A stretch of 64,000 nucleotides of DNA from Salinicoccus sp. Bachu38 (GCF_038561955.2 NZ_CP138333.2:1116001-1180000); one strand, 5' to 3'; counted from the first letter of the stretch, positions 25,749 through 34,793 are shown. Notes: a model not told the origin generated them from the sequence alone. Numbers and translations: made by a program.

Positions 25749-26759
25749 GTGGTAAAGGATTTAATTTTTTTAAACCAAAAAGACATTAAGAGTTGTGGTG
25801 GAAATGACATGGGGTTTGCCATTGAAACTATGGAAAAAGTTTTCTCGCTACATGAGAGAAAAGAGTATGTTTTACCGAATAAAACTGTTTTAAGATGGGG
25901 GGATTTGGCATCTGAAAGTTCACTCGGCAGAGTAAACTCAATGCCGGCATCAATCGGAGGTAATTTTAATGCTATTGGTATAAAATGGATTGGAAGCGCT
26001 CCCAAAAATCCAGATGACTTTAACTTGCCTAGAGCTTCAGCAGTAATAGTGCTAAATGACTATGAAACGCTTTTTCCTAAAGCTATTCTCGATGGCATGT
26101 TAATTAGTGCTATGAGAACCGGAGCAAATTCAGGGGTGGCAGCAAAATATCTTGCTAAGAAAAACTCAAAAACTTTAGGTTTAGTCGGTGCAGGTGCTCA
26201 AAATAAAACACAATTATTAGCTATGAAAGAAGTATTGAAGGATTTAGAAGAAGTGAAAATCACAGATTTGAACAGAGGAAGAGCTATTCAATTTTCTGAA
26301 GAGATGTCGACTGAAGTCAACCTTCCTATCAAAGTAGTGGATACAGCCGAAGAAGCTGTTAGAGGATCAGATGTGTTCATTACAGCAACAGTAACAAAAG
26401 AACCCATTATTAAAAAGGAATGGATAGAAAAAGGGATGTTATATCTTCACGTAGGTAGCCATGAAACACATTTTGGTGTAATCGATTTAGCTGATAAAGT
26501 TGTTGTCGATGATTGGGAGGAACTCAAGCATAGGGGGGTTGAGTCTTTACCAATAATGTACAATGAGGGAAAGTTTGATGAAAGTAATATTCACGCTGAA
26601 TTAGGCCAAATAGTCAATGGTGTGAAAAGCGCTAGAGAAAATGATGATGAATTTATTTACTTTAACAGTGTTGGTATGGGGATACAAGATGTAGCTTTAG
26701 CTTCTGAAATTTATAATAATGCAGTTAGGCTTAGAAAAGGGGAGCAAATTACAATGTGA
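25749..26759 (+). CDS. ornithine cyclodeaminase/mu-crystallin family dehydrogenase, SbnB-like
   Basis: This 336-residue enzyme has the family features: GIKWIGS with Lys79, MRTGANSGVAAKYLA (about 122-136), the nucleotide-binding GLVGAGAQNKTQ (145-154), and VVVDDWEE. Several stretches (LNQKDI..GGN, PASIGGN, GIKWIGS..NP, HAELGQIV, NDDEFI) recall SbnB more than true ornithine cyclodeaminase. SbnB oxidises N-(2-amino-2-carboxyethyl)-glutamate to diaminopropionate plus 2-oxoglutarate, itself an opine-dehydrogenase-like reaction. No SbnA partner is encoded here. The start is GTG 25749, 7 bases after AAGGGGG. It is AT-rich and followed by a GltS-like gene. The SbnB comparison is from memory and needs alignment. 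Confidence 0.8.
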   Translation: MVKDLIFLNQKDIKSCGGNDMGFAIETMEKVFSLHERKEYVLPNKTVLRWGDLASESSLGRVNSMPASIGGNFNAIGIKWIGSAPKNPDDFNLPRASAVIVLNDYETLFPKAILDGMLISAMRTGANSGVAAKYLAKKNSKTLGLVGAGAQNKTQLLAMKEVLKDLEEVKITDLNRGRAIQFSEEMSTEVNLPIKVVDTAEEAVRGSDVFITATVTKEPIIKKEWIEKGMLYLHVGSHETHFGVIDLADKVVVDDWEELKHRGVESLPIMYNEGKFDESNIHAELGQIVNGVKSARENDDEFIYFNSVGMGIQDVALASEIYNNAVRLRKGEQITM

Positions 26760-26785
26760 TTTGCATAAACAAAGGGGGATCATTA

Positions 26786-28180
26786 ATGTTACCTAACGAA
26801 GTGATCGATTCTGGAACTTTAAACAATTTATTTTTTTATATAATGATGATGGGACTTCTCTTGGTATTGGCTGTATTTATTAGATTAAAATTCAAAATTT
26901 TCAAGAAGTACTTTATCCCAGCGGCTCTAATAGCAGGTGTTATTGGATTGGGATTAGGACCATATGGACTTAACTTATTCTCTGAAGCTATGGTTTCAAC
27001 TTGGGGTAGCTTGGCTGGTATACTCATTTCTATTGTTTTTGCGCCTATGCTACTAGGAATGAGAAAAAGCGATAGCAAAGGCAAATCAAAATTAATGTTA
27101 AGACACTTAGTGTATAGCTATACAGCAAGTCTGCTTCAAATAGGGGTGCCATTAGTCGTAGCTGCTTTAGTAATAGTGCCACTTTTTGATTTGAATGAAA
27201 TGTTTGGGACTATTATAGAAGTAGGATGGGCAGGTGGTCATGGAACTGCAGCAGGAATGATGGAAGTTTATACAGACCTTGGCTGGGCAGAAGGTGGTTC
27301 ACTGGCTGTTACTACTGCAACGATAGCTATAGTATTTGGAATAATCTCCGGTGTAATCATGATTAATCACGGGGTCAAGAAGGGGTACACTTCTGTAGTA
27401 AAGAGTACTGAAGAAATTAAAGGTGAAAATAAAGACGATCTAATTAACATTGAAAACCAAAAACTCAATTCAAAAGGCACTTTAAATCCTGACATGGTAG
27501 AAGGTTATGCTTTTCATCTAGGGTTGATCTCCATAGCAGTTATTATCGGTTGGTTTATACAGCAATTTGTCACTTTGTTTGTCACAGGCATACCACTATT
27601 TCCGTTGGCGATGATTGGAGGGCTAATAGTAAATGCTATAATTATGAGGACGAAATATAGTGTCACAATTGATAAGCATACTTTAAATCGTATACAAGGA
27701 TTGGCACTAGATTTCTTAGTTTTAGGAGCAGTAGCTTCTATACAAATACCGGTAGTTATTAACTTTGCTTTACCATTGTTAATTATTACAGCAGTTTCTA
27801 TTGCCCTTTTACTATGGTATTTTTATTACCTGGGTCCAAAATTCTTCCCTGAAGAATGGTTTGAAAACGCAATAGTTCATTATGGAGCATATAGCGGTGT
27901 AACAGCTATTGGTTTAATGCTGCTAAGAACCGCTGATCCTGAAATGAAGACTGAAGCAGGGCAAGGGTTCGCGTTGAGAGCACCATTTTACAGCCCTATT
28001 TTAGGTGGAGGACTAATAACTTCTATTATCCCAGTTCTAGTAGTGAACAGTGGCGCATTATTAATTGGATTGGGAGCAATAGGGATAGTGATTATACTAC
28101 TCATTATTAGTCACTTTACAGGCTTAATAAATATAATGCCTAGCAGAAGTGTTAAACTAAGTAGGGCAAGAAGTAATTAA
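26786..28180 (+). CDS. sodium/glutamate symporter (GltS) family transporter
   Basis: This 464-residue carrier has about ten to twelve helices and the GltS hallmark GWAGGHGTAAGMMEV near residues 143-157. A basic hydrophilic loop with many Lys/Glu (about 193-232) separates two halves. GltS proteins import glutamate with sodium; this distant member could take glutamate or a glutamate-containing compound. The start is ATG 26786 after AAGGGGG; the earlier in-frame ATG (26756) overlaps the previous stop and lacks an RBS. It ends the plus-strand unit of the island. Its location beside two dehydrogenases that can act on N-carboxyalkyl amino acids suggests the substrate is such a conjugate or its product. 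Confidence 0.85.
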   Translation: MLPNEVIDSGTLNNLFFYIMMMGLLLVLAVFIRLKFKIFKKYFIPAALIAGVIGLGLGPYGLNLFSEAMVSTWGSLAGILISIVFAPMLLGMRKSDSKGKSKLMLRHLVYSYTASLLQIGVPLVVAALVIVPLFDLNEMFGTIIEVGWAGGHGTAAGMMEVYTDLGWAEGGSLAVTTATIAIVFGIISGVIMINHGVKKGYTSVVKSTEEIKGENKDDLINIENQKLNSKGTLNPDMVEGYAFHLGLISIAVIIGWFIQQFVTLFVTGIPLFPLAMIGGLIVNAIIMRTKYSVTIDKHTLNRIQGLALDFLVLGAVASIQIPVVINFALPLLIITAVSIALLLWYFYYLGPKFFPEEWFENAIVHYGAYSGVTAIGLMLLRTADPEMKTEAGQGFALRAPFYSPILGGGLITSIIPVLVVNSGALLIGLGAIGIVIILLIISHFTGLINIMPSRSVKLSRARSN

Positions 28181-28230
28181 AGAACCAATATTTATATGTT
28201 TAAGATAAAATGGATATTAAGACAATATTA

Positions 28231-28285
28231 AGCTCCCTTTTAGGTGCACAGGTAATTCTGTTAGCCTTAGGGAGTTTTGTTTTTT
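28231..28285 (+). terminator. terminator after the GltS-like gene
   Basis: CTCCCT...AGG pairs with CCT.AGGGAG around a long loop, followed by TTTTGTTTTT. The loop is large, so strength is uncertain. Confidence 0.6.
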
Positions 28286-28620
28286 AGAAATAATTTTAAC
28301 TAAAAAATAGTGATGATATTCTGCTATACCTTTTATCGGTCATATAAAATATATGTTTCTATTATTTACTGATAGTCTTATTTAATAAGAGTTCATTGGA
28401 GTTTGTTTAATAATATTCTAGTGTTTCATTATATTATGGTATATAGAAAGGGGGGTGTTCCATAAACAAGGAGAAGTTCCTACTGAATTTTTGATTCTCA
28501 TTCTATTATAAATCATAATTTTTAACTATCTGACTTAGTTTTACATAAGTTTTGTATAAATTAACATGTGATATACTGGTTTTTATATTTTAAATCACCA
28601 AACGGAAGAAGAGATGCCGC
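28286..28620. other. AT-rich intergenic tail of the island, no gene seen
   Basis: About 335 bases of very AT-rich sequence separate the island from the Bcr-type pump. An 18-codon GTG frame after AAAGGGGG near 28452 is the only coding-like signal and is not recognised. It may be the eroded edge of the transferred segment. No repeat or tRNA marking an insertion boundary was found. Confidence 0.4.
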
Positions 28621-29826
28621 ATGAACTTGACTCAGGAAGAAAAAACCCGGAAGTTCTGGATTGTCGTACTGCTTGGTCTGCTGACTGCAATCGGCCCATT
28701 GTCGATGGACATGTATCTGCCGGCACTGCCGATTGTTGCAACCGACCTCGACACCACTGCATCGCTCGCCCAGCTCAGCCTGACGGCTTGCCTGATCGGT
28801 CTTGCAGCCGGTCAGCTCATCTTTGGGCCGCTCAGCGACATCATGGGGCGGAAACGACCGCTTCTGTATACACTGGCCATATATGCGGTGGTCTCAGCAC
28901 TGTGTGCCTTCACCGGCAACATCTGGGTGTTCGTGCTGCTTCGCTTCATCCAGGGGTTCACAGGCGCAGCAGGCATCGTCATCGCCCGGGCGGCGGCAAG
29001 GGACATGTACATGGGAAAAGAGTTGACGAAGGCATTTGCACTGTTGGCGCTGGTCAATGGGGCGGCACCGATACTTGCCCCAATTTCAGGCGGCATGATC
29101 CTCAGTTTCGGTTCATGGCCGGTCGTCTTCCTGGTCATCGCAGCCATCGGGGTGCTCCTGCTCCTGTCGGTTTCCTTCATGTTCAAGGAGACACTGGAGG
29201 AATCGAACCGTTCAGAGGGCAGCATGTTTGCCGTCGTCAAAACGTTCGGCGACCTCTTCAAAGACAAGGTTTTCATGGGCATCGCCTTCACCCAGGCGCT
29301 GATCATGTCCGCCATGTTCGCCTACATAGCTGGTTCGCCTTTTGTCCTGCAGAACATCTATGAAGTTTCTCCGCAGCAGTTCTCGCTCATATTCGCGATG
29401 AATGGTCTCGGTATCATCGTGGCGGCCCAGGTTGCTGGAAGACTGTCCTCATCGGTGGATGAAGTGAGGATACTGCTGGTGGGCGTGTCGATGTCCGTCA
29501 TCGGCAGCCTGCTGCTCATATTGGTCGTCGTGCTGGAGCTGTCCCTCCTGCCGATGCTCATCGCTCTGCTACTGGTCGTATCCAGTGTCGGCATGGTGTC
29601 GACGACTGCCTTCTCGCTCGGAATGCAGAACCAGAAGAAATCCGCCGGCAGCGCTTCAGCGTTCCTTGGTCTGCTGCCATTCATCGGCGGTGCACTCGTA
29701 TCTCCGCTAGTTGGTATGGCAGGGGACGAGGCGGCATGGCCCATGGGGCTCGTCATCATCCTGTGCAGTATTGGGGCACTGCTCATATTCCTTGGCTTTG
29801 TGAGGCATCGGCCGGTTGCCGACTGA
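28621..29826 (+). CDS. Bcr/CflA-family drug efflux MFS transporter
   Basis: This 401-residue, twelve-helix pump has the DHA1 Bcr/CflA start LGLLTAIGPLSMDMYLPALPIVATDL, motif A GQLIFGPLSDIMGRKRPLL, and motif C-like LVNGAAPILAPISGGMIL. Members expel drugs such as bicyclomycin or export small metabolites like cysteine; the substrate here is unknown. GAAGAGA precedes the ATG. The composition returns to the GC-rich host norm here, which sets the right edge of the AT-rich island. Confidence 0.92.
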   Translation: MNLTQEEKTRKFWIVVLLGLLTAIGPLSMDMYLPALPIVATDLDTTASLAQLSLTACLIGLAAGQLIFGPLSDIMGRKRPLLYTLAIYAVVSALCAFTGNIWVFVLLRFIQGFTGAAGIVIARAAARDMYMGKELTKAFALLALVNGAAPILAPISGGMILSFGSWPVVFLVIAAIGVLLLLSVSFMFKETLEESNRSEGSMFAVVKTFGDLFKDKVFMGIAFTQALIMSAMFAYIAGSPFVLQNIYEVSPQQFSLIFAMNGLGIIVAAQVAGRLSSSVDEVRILLVGVSMSVIGSLLLILVVVLELSLLPMLIALLLVVSSVGMVSTTAFSLGMQNQKKSAGSASAFLGLLPFIGGALVSPLVGMAGDEAAWPMGLVIILCSIGALLIFLGFVRHRPVAD

Positions 29827-29904
29827 CTTTTGCACTTCAGATGATTATGGAGTTCCCAATACGATATGTGCATTACCTGTTAATGAAGCACACTATATTA
29901 TAGT

Positions 29905-29952
29905 AAAGATACCCTTGGCTGATGTTCATGTTCTCCGCCAGGGGTATCTTTT
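29905..29952. terminator. terminator after the Bcr-type pump
   Basis: AAAGATACCC.TTGGC pairs with GCCA.GGGGTATCTTT around a 17-base loop, between convergent genes; an A run and a T run flank the stem. Confidence 0.7.
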
Positions 29953-29984
29953 GTGTTCATATTATATTTTTGAATGGTGATTTC

Positions 29985-30824
29985 CTATTTCTTGCCATTG
30001 AATGTGGCAGGGTCCGAACCAATGCGAGTATCTTTATTCAACTGGTCGATCCGGTTAATCTGCGCATCACTGAGGGAGAAATCGAATACGTCTATATTTT
30101 CTTCGATTCTCTCAGGTGTCACCGACTTCGGAATGGTGACGAGACCATTTTCAATATTCCAGCGGATGACAACCTGGGCTGGAGACTTGCCGGTTTCTTC
30201 CGCAATCTCATTGATGGTCTCATCAGTCAGTATTTTGGCGTTCATCAGTGGTGACCAGGATTCCATGATGATCTTACGGGACTCCAGGAACAGCTTCAAA
30301 TCATTCTGGACAAGGTAGGGGTGATACTCCACCTGGTTGATGACCGGCTTGACATCCGTCCGCTGCAGAAGTCTTTCCAAGTGTGGAATCATGAAGTTGC
30401 TGACGCCGATGTTTTCGACCCGGTCGTTATTGTACAGATGTTCCATCTCCTGCCATGTCTGAATCATAAGCTCTTCATCCGTGCCCGGCCAATGTACGAG
30501 GTACAGGTCCAGATAGTCGAGCTGCAGATTTTCCAAAGAAGTATCGTAGGCCTTCTCCACATTTCCCTGACCATAGTCGTCAAACCATAGTTTGGAAGTT
30601 ACGAAAAGATCGGAGCGGTCGATCCCCGCTTCCTTGATGCCTTCCTTGATCCCTTCTCCGACACTCTTTTCATTTTTGTATATCATGGCCGTGTCGATAC
30701 TGCGGTAGCCATTTACAATCGCATGTTTGACTGCATTTTTACATTCTTCACCATCTTCAACCCTGAATACACCCAGGCCCACTTGTGGCATCGTATTTCC
30801 ATTGTGAAATTCAACATTCTTCAT
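29985..30824 (-). CDS. aldo/keto reductase
   Basis: This 279-residue NADPH-dependent carbonyl reductase of the AKR5-like group has all four catalytic residues: Asp44 and Tyr49 (SIDTAMIY), Lys78 (TSKLW) and His111 (LVHWPG). IPKSVTPERIEEN near the C-terminus is the cofactor-phosphate loop. It probably reduces reactive aldehydes, keto esters or sugars. It lies 15 bases downstream of an SDR gene on the same strand, so the two form an operon, and the operon's promoter looks SigB-like. Confidence 0.94.
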   Translation of the reverse strand: MKNVEFHNGNTMPQVGLGVFRVEDGEECKNAVKHAIVNGYRSIDTAMIYKNEKSVGEGIKEGIKEAGIDRSDLFVTSKLWFDDYGQGNVEKAYDTSLENLQLDYLDLYLVHWPGTDEELMIQTWQEMEHLYNNDRVENIGVSNFMIPHLERLLQRTDVKPVINQVEYHPYLVQNDLKLFLESRKIIMESWSPLMNAKILTDETINEIAEETGKSPAQVVIRWNIENGLVTIPKSVTPERIEENIDVFDFSLSDAQINRIDQLNKDTRIGSDPATFNGKK

Positions 30825-30839
30825 ATCTTTTTTCTCTCC

Positions 30840-31625
30840 TTATTCCTGAGGTTTGGCCTTCTTGGCATGGTTTGCCGCTTTGACAGGCTCAGGTGTTCTT
30901 CTATTTTCCTCTGCCTGTTTCTTCGTTTCTTCATCACCACAGACGACATGGTCCAACCTGTTCATCAGTGCTTCATAGCCCTGCTTGGCAACTTCTTTCT
31001 TATCATTCTTGATGCTGTCGTCACCGAAGTAGGTTGAATCCATACCGGCATTGTGGTGGAAGTCCGTGTTGGTCGCACCAGGAAGCATAGCTGTCACATT
31101 GACTCCTGTATCTTTAAGTTCCTCTCTTAGCGCCTCGGCAAACATGAAGGCGAACGCTTTCGAAGGACCATAGACTGTTTCATATGGCGTAGGAAGGGTG
31201 GCGGAAAGGGAAGAGACGATCAGAATGTTTCCCTCCTTGTTCGGTACCATATGATTCACGACACGTTTGGCTGTATGGACAGTCCCGGAAATATTGATAT
31301 CGATCAGCTTCAGTTCCTCTTCAAGATTATTATCAATGAAAGCACCGCCCAGACTGACACCGACATTCAATACGGCTGCATCGAGCTTGCGATTCCTGCC
31401 TTCTACAAATTTCCAGAAATCCTCGACCCCTTCATAGGTGGATGCATCTGCCTGAAGCGGGTAGGTCTCGACACCCAATTTCTCGATTTCTTTCGCTGAT
31501 TCGTAGATTTTCTCACTTGAGCCGGACATGGCCACATCATAGTTGTCTTTCGCGAATAGTTTTGCCAGTTCAAAGCCGATACCGGAAGTCGATCCCGTGA
31601 TCATTACAAATTTATTTCCAGACAT
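30840..31625 (-). CDS. short-chain dehydrogenase/reductase
   Basis: This 261-residue SDR has the cofactor motif TGSTSGIG (10-17) and the catalytic Ser139, Tyr152 and Lys156 (SSLS...VYGPSK). The usual NNAG is replaced by LNVG, as in several SDR branches. The last 25 residues form a charged Lys/Glu/Pro-rich tail beyond the normal fold. AAAGGAG precedes the ATG. It is followed by an aldo/keto reductase, and together they look like a stress or carbonyl-detoxification operon. Substrate unknown. Confidence 0.9.
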   Translation of the reverse strand: MSGNKFVMITGSTSGIGFELAKLFAKDNYDVAMSGSSEKIYESAKEIEKLGVETYPLQADASTYEGVEDFWKFVEGRNRKLDAAVLNVGVSLGGAFIDNNLEEELKLIDINISGTVHTAKRVVNHMVPNKEGNILIVSSLSATLPTPYETVYGPSKAFAFMFAEALREELKDTGVNVTAMLPGATNTDFHHNAGMDSTYFGDDSIKNDKKEVAKQGYEALMNRLDHVVCGDEETKKQAEENRRTPEPVKAANHAKKAKPQE

Positions 31626-31696
31626 GTTAAAACTCCTTTAGAAATTATGGTATTACTTATAAGTAGAACAGAAGGAATTCTAGTTCATACATAGTA

Positions 31697-31722
31697 TTAC
31701 CCATTAGTCCCTATATATAAAG
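31697..31722 (-). promoter_or_regulatory. SigB-like promoter of the SDR-AKR operon
   Basis: On the minus strand CTTTAT (31717-31722) and GGGTAA (31697-31702) are 14 bases apart. The -10 is a good SigB match and the -35 a moderate one (4 of 6). Confidence 0.4.
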
Positions 31723-31789
31723 AAATGAATATATAAAAAGAGAACCAGACGTGGAAAGCTGTCTCCAATATATCCAATCTTCTTTTAGG

Positions 31790-32287
31790 TCATTTCAAAA
31801 GCTTGTAGTAGACATTTACATTCTTATATTCTCCAAATGGATCCTGTGAATACTCAGGGATTTCACCAATGAGCTTATATCCTTCCGCCTGGTAGAGGAC
31901 ATTTGCCGGACCATCCTTTTCGGTATCCAGCATCAACAGCCACCTATTTTTCCGGATGGCCGCCTGTTCTGCATGCTGCAGCAATGATTTTGCGACACCT
32001 TTCCTGCGGACAGCTGGATGCGTCATCAGTTTGGCGATTTCCGCCCGGTGCTGTCCGTTTTCCTTATCGCTGAGATGCAGCTGGACTGTACCTGCTATCT
32101 GTCCATCCAGTATGGCGACGTATAGATGGACATGGGCGGACAGGACGCCATCCCAATAGCGGATGGCTGTTTCATCACTCATCGGGTGCAGGTAGTTCAT
32201 GGAGGCGCCCTGGGCCACGACTTCCTGGAATAGCCGTGACAATTCCTCCCGGTCGTTCTGAATATCTTTTATTTCTTTGATTTCCAT
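31790..32287 (-). CDS. GNAT-family N-acetyltransferase
   Basis: This 165-residue protein has the GNAT fold signals: motif A with AEIAKLMTHPAVRRKGVAKSLLQHAEQAA (acetyl-CoA pyrophosphate loop RRKGVAKS) and motif B with LYQAEGYKLIGEIPEYS. The substrate is unknown; related proteins acetylate small molecules or protein N-termini. AAAGGAGAT precedes the ATG. It is a single gene between the SDR-AKR operon and a divergent SDR. Confidence 0.9.
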   Translation of the reverse strand: MEIKEIKDIQNDREELSRLFQEVVAQGASMNYLHPMSDETAIRYWDGVLSAHVHLYVAILDGQIAGTVQLHLSDKENGQHRAEIAKLMTHPAVRRKGVAKSLLQHAEQAAIRKNRWLLMLDTEKDGPANVLYQAEGYKLIGEIPEYSQDPFGEYKNVNVYYKLLK

Positions 32288-32420
32288 ACTATGTATCTCC
32301 TTTCATCTTTCCTCATTATAAAATAAAAGCGCGGGGGACAGAAATATCACAACTGCAAACTGAAGCATTTTGAATCACAGTGGAATGATTAAAGGATAGA
32401 CATTTGGATTGCTGGAAAGC

Positions 32421-32445
32421 GTTTAGCTTTTCCATGAAGTGGTAC
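32421..32445 (+). promoter_or_regulatory. possible SigB promoter of the GSP39-like SDR
   Basis: GTTTAG (32421-32426) and TGGTAC (32440-32445) are 13 bases apart; -35 is 5 of 6 and -10 is 4 of 6 against SigB consensus. The related B. subtilis general stress protein 39 gene is SigB-controlled, which lends some weight. Confidence 0.35.
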
Positions 32446-32487
32446 TGAAAGAGTGACTTTAATAATTCTCCAAGGAGGCATTTTATA

Positions 32488-33366
32488 ATGAGTGAACTCG
32501 ATAAACAGACGTATTTATCAGATGGTGTGAAGCCACAGACGCAGTCCCAGCAGCCCGGAGTAGAAAGGGAAATGGAGCCTGAACCGGTCTATGAACTGGA
32601 AAGCCATGTCGGTTCCGGCAAGCTGAAAGGAAAAGTTGCCCTGATTACCGGCGGTGACAGCGGAATCGGAAAAGCAGTTGCCATCGGCTATGCAAAGGAA
32701 GGGGCACATATCGCAATTTCCTACTTGGATGAGCATGAAGACGCCGAGGATACAAAGCAGCGGGTCGAGCAGGAGGGTGTAACGTGTACGCTGCATGCGG
32801 GGGACATTGCGGATGAAGCATTCTGCTTTAAAGTGGTGGAAGAAGTGATTGAAAAGCACGGCAAGCTGAATATTCTGGTCAACAATGCTGCGCGGCAGGA
32901 AGTGAAGAACAGCGTCGTGGACATCAGCGCTGAGCAGTTCAAACACACATTTGACGTCAATTTCTTTGCGATGGTGCATTTTACGAAAGCCGCAATTCCG
33001 CATCTGCAGGCTGGAGACAGCCTGATTTATACGACATCAATCAATGCATATGTCGGCAATAAGGCACTGATTGACTATACATCCACCAAAGGTGCCATAG
33101 TCGCTTTTGCCCGTTCGGTCGCCCAGGAGCTTGCCGAGAAAGGCATCCGGGTGAACGGTGTTGCACCTGGCCCAATCTGGACGCCGCTGATTCCGGCTAC
33201 GATGCCGACCGATATGCAGGAATCATTTGGTGTCTCGTCCCCTCTCGGCCGTCCTGGACAGCCTGCAGATCTGGTCGAACCTTACATTCTGCTGGCTTCG
33301 GAAGGATCCGCCTATATGACCGGCCAGTTCATCCATGTAAATGGTGGGACGTACATCTCATCCTGA
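32488..33366 (+). CDS. SDR oxidoreductase, general stress protein 39-like
   Basis: This 292-residue SDR has a 45-residue N-terminal extension before the Rossmann domain, as in the GSP39/YdaD branch. The cofactor motif is TGGDSGIG (54-61), the NNA motif appears as NNAARQ, and the catalytic Tyr and Lys are in DYTSTKGA. AAGGAGG is 12 bases upstream of the ATG. Members are annotated as oxidoreductases of the general stress response with unknown substrates. It is followed by a strong terminator. Confidence 0.92.
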   Translation: MSELDKQTYLSDGVKPQTQSQQPGVEREMEPEPVYELESHVGSGKLKGKVALITGGDSGIGKAVAIGYAKEGAHIAISYLDEHEDAEDTKQRVEQEGVTCTLHAGDIADEAFCFKVVEEVIEKHGKLNILVNNAARQEVKNSVVDISAEQFKHTFDVNFFAMVHFTKAAIPHLQAGDSLIYTTSINAYVGNKALIDYTSTKGAIVAFARSVAQELAEKGIRVNGVAPGPIWTPLIPATMPTDMQESFGVSSPLGRPGQPADLVEPYILLASEGSAYMTGQFIHVNGGTYISS

Positions 33367-33458
33367 CCCGTCTGATTGAAAATATGAATATGTGATGGAA
33401 CGGCTGGTAAAGGTGAATGTGACTTCTTTGCTCAGCCGGGCACCCATCCACAGAGCAG

Positions 33459-33498
33459 AACTGCAGAAAAATGAAACACTCCATTTTCTGCAGTTTTT
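33459..33498 (+). terminator. terminator after the GSP39-like SDR
   Basis: AACTGCAGAAAA and its complement TTTTCTGCAGTT (starting 33459 and 33484) form a strong stem followed by T residues. Confidence 0.85.
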
Positions 33499-33527
33499 AT
33501 TAATTTTACTATAGGAGGAATGAGCAA

Positions 33528-34727
33528 ATGGCAGATTCACTTGATTCATCCATCGACTTCAAAGATGAAGCGGAATTGAGAAAGCAGGTATTCAAGATAT
33601 TGGATTTCTACTATCCTGCCTGCATCGACCATGAAAAGGGCGGTTATATCAACGGCTTTCTGGACGATGGTTCAATCAACGATACCGTCACAAAGCATCT
33701 GGTGGCGACGAACCGATACATCTACATCTTCAGCATAGGTGCCATACTGGATGGTCCCGAATGGTGCCTTGAATCAGCACGACACGGCATCCGTTTCCTG
33801 AAGGAACATCACCTGGATCAGGATAATAATGGCTACTTCTTCGAGTTGAAAGGCACCGATGTGGAGAACGATTCAAAGATGGCCTACGGGCATGCCTTTA
33901 CGCTTCTTGCATCCGCAATCGCGTATGAAGCGGGCGTCGAAGAAGCGAAAGACGTTCTGGATAATGTGTATGGAGTATTGGAGACGCATTTCTGGGACCC
34001 CGAACATGGATTCTACAAAGACGAATGGAACGCCGCCTGGACGTCTCTTTCGTCTTACAGGGGCCAAAATCCGAACATGCACATGTGCGAAGCAATGCTG
34101 ACTGCATATGAAGCGACCGGGGAAGAGAAGTATCTGGATAAGGCATATACCCTGGCTGAAGGTGTGACCGGGAAACTGGCAGAGCGTTCCGGTGGCATGG
34201 TCTGGGAGAACTATACACCGGAGTGGCAACCCGATTGGGAATTCAATAAGAACAACACCAAAGACGAATTCCGTCCGTTCGGTTTTGTACCCGGACACCA
34301 GTTTGAGTGGAGCAAGCTTTTGATGTGGCTGGATAGGCATCAGTCAGAACCTTGGATGCTCGAGAGGTCTGAAGCACTATTCCATAAAGGCTGGGATCTC
34401 GGCTTGGACCAGGAATACGGCGGCATCTTCTTTGCGTTATCTCCGGAAAGGAAAGTCATCGATGATGACAAGAACTACTGGGTGATGGCAGAAGCCATTT
34501 CCGCTGCATCACTCCTGGCGGCCAAGACCGACAATGCATTCTACTGGGATGCCTACGACCAGCTGTTCCAGTATTCATCGGAGCATCTGATGGATCATGC
34601 GCATGGTGGCTGGTACAAATTGCTGAACAGGGAGAACCAGCCTTATAGTGATGTGAAAACCTCCCCTCCTAAAACGGACTATCATCCTGTGGCTGCATAC
34701 TACCAGTCGATTCTTGCATTTGATTAA
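33528..34727 (+). CDS. AGE-family sugar epimerase/isomerase
   Basis: This 399-residue protein matches the N-acylglucosamine 2-epimerase superfamily, an alpha6/alpha6 barrel that interconverts aldoses and ketoses or epimerises at C2. Visible conserved stretches are YGHAFTLLASAIAYEA, RGQNPNMHMCEAMLTAYEAT, GFVPGHQFEWSKLL with one catalytic His, and KTDYHPVAAY with another. These fit the YihS/mannose-isomerase-like branch more than GlcNAc 2-epimerase. TAGGAGGAATGAG precedes the ATG. It is monocistronic, with terminators on both sides. The exact sugar cannot be told. Confidence 0.85.
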   Translation: MADSLDSSIDFKDEAELRKQVFKILDFYYPACIDHEKGGYINGFLDDGSINDTVTKHLVATNRYIYIFSIGAILDGPEWCLESARHGIRFLKEHHLDQDNNGYFFELKGTDVENDSKMAYGHAFTLLASAIAYEAGVEEAKDVLDNVYGVLETHFWDPEHGFYKDEWNAAWTSLSSYRGQNPNMHMCEAMLTAYEATGEEKYLDKAYTLAEGVTGKLAERSGGMVWENYTPEWQPDWEFNKNNTKDEFRPFGFVPGHQFEWSKLLMWLDRHQSEPWMLERSEALFHKGWDLGLDQEYGGIFFALSPERKVIDDDKNYWVMAEAISAASLLAAKTDNAFYWDAYDQLFQYSSEHLMDHAHGGWYKLLNRENQPYSDVKTSPPKTDYHPVAAYYQSILAFD

Positions 34728-34757
34728 AGTGTTGAAACTTCACTGGTGAAATTACTT

Positions 34758-34793
34758 ATGACTCCGGTATTCACCCGGGGTCATCTTTTATAT
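34758..34793 (+). terminator. terminator after the AGE-family gene
   Basis: A 10-bp stem (ATGACTCCGG with CCGGGGTCAT, one G-T pair) is followed by CTTTTAT. Confidence 0.75.

Noticed and set aside
25749-26759. Part of a staphyloferrin B biosynthesis operon because of SbnB similarity
   Set aside because: No SbnA or siderophore synthetase genes are present; only the enzyme family is shared.
23580-28620. Prophage or transposon explanation for the AT-rich island
   Set aside because: No integrase, transposase, terminal repeat, tRNA target or phage gene is visible at either edge.
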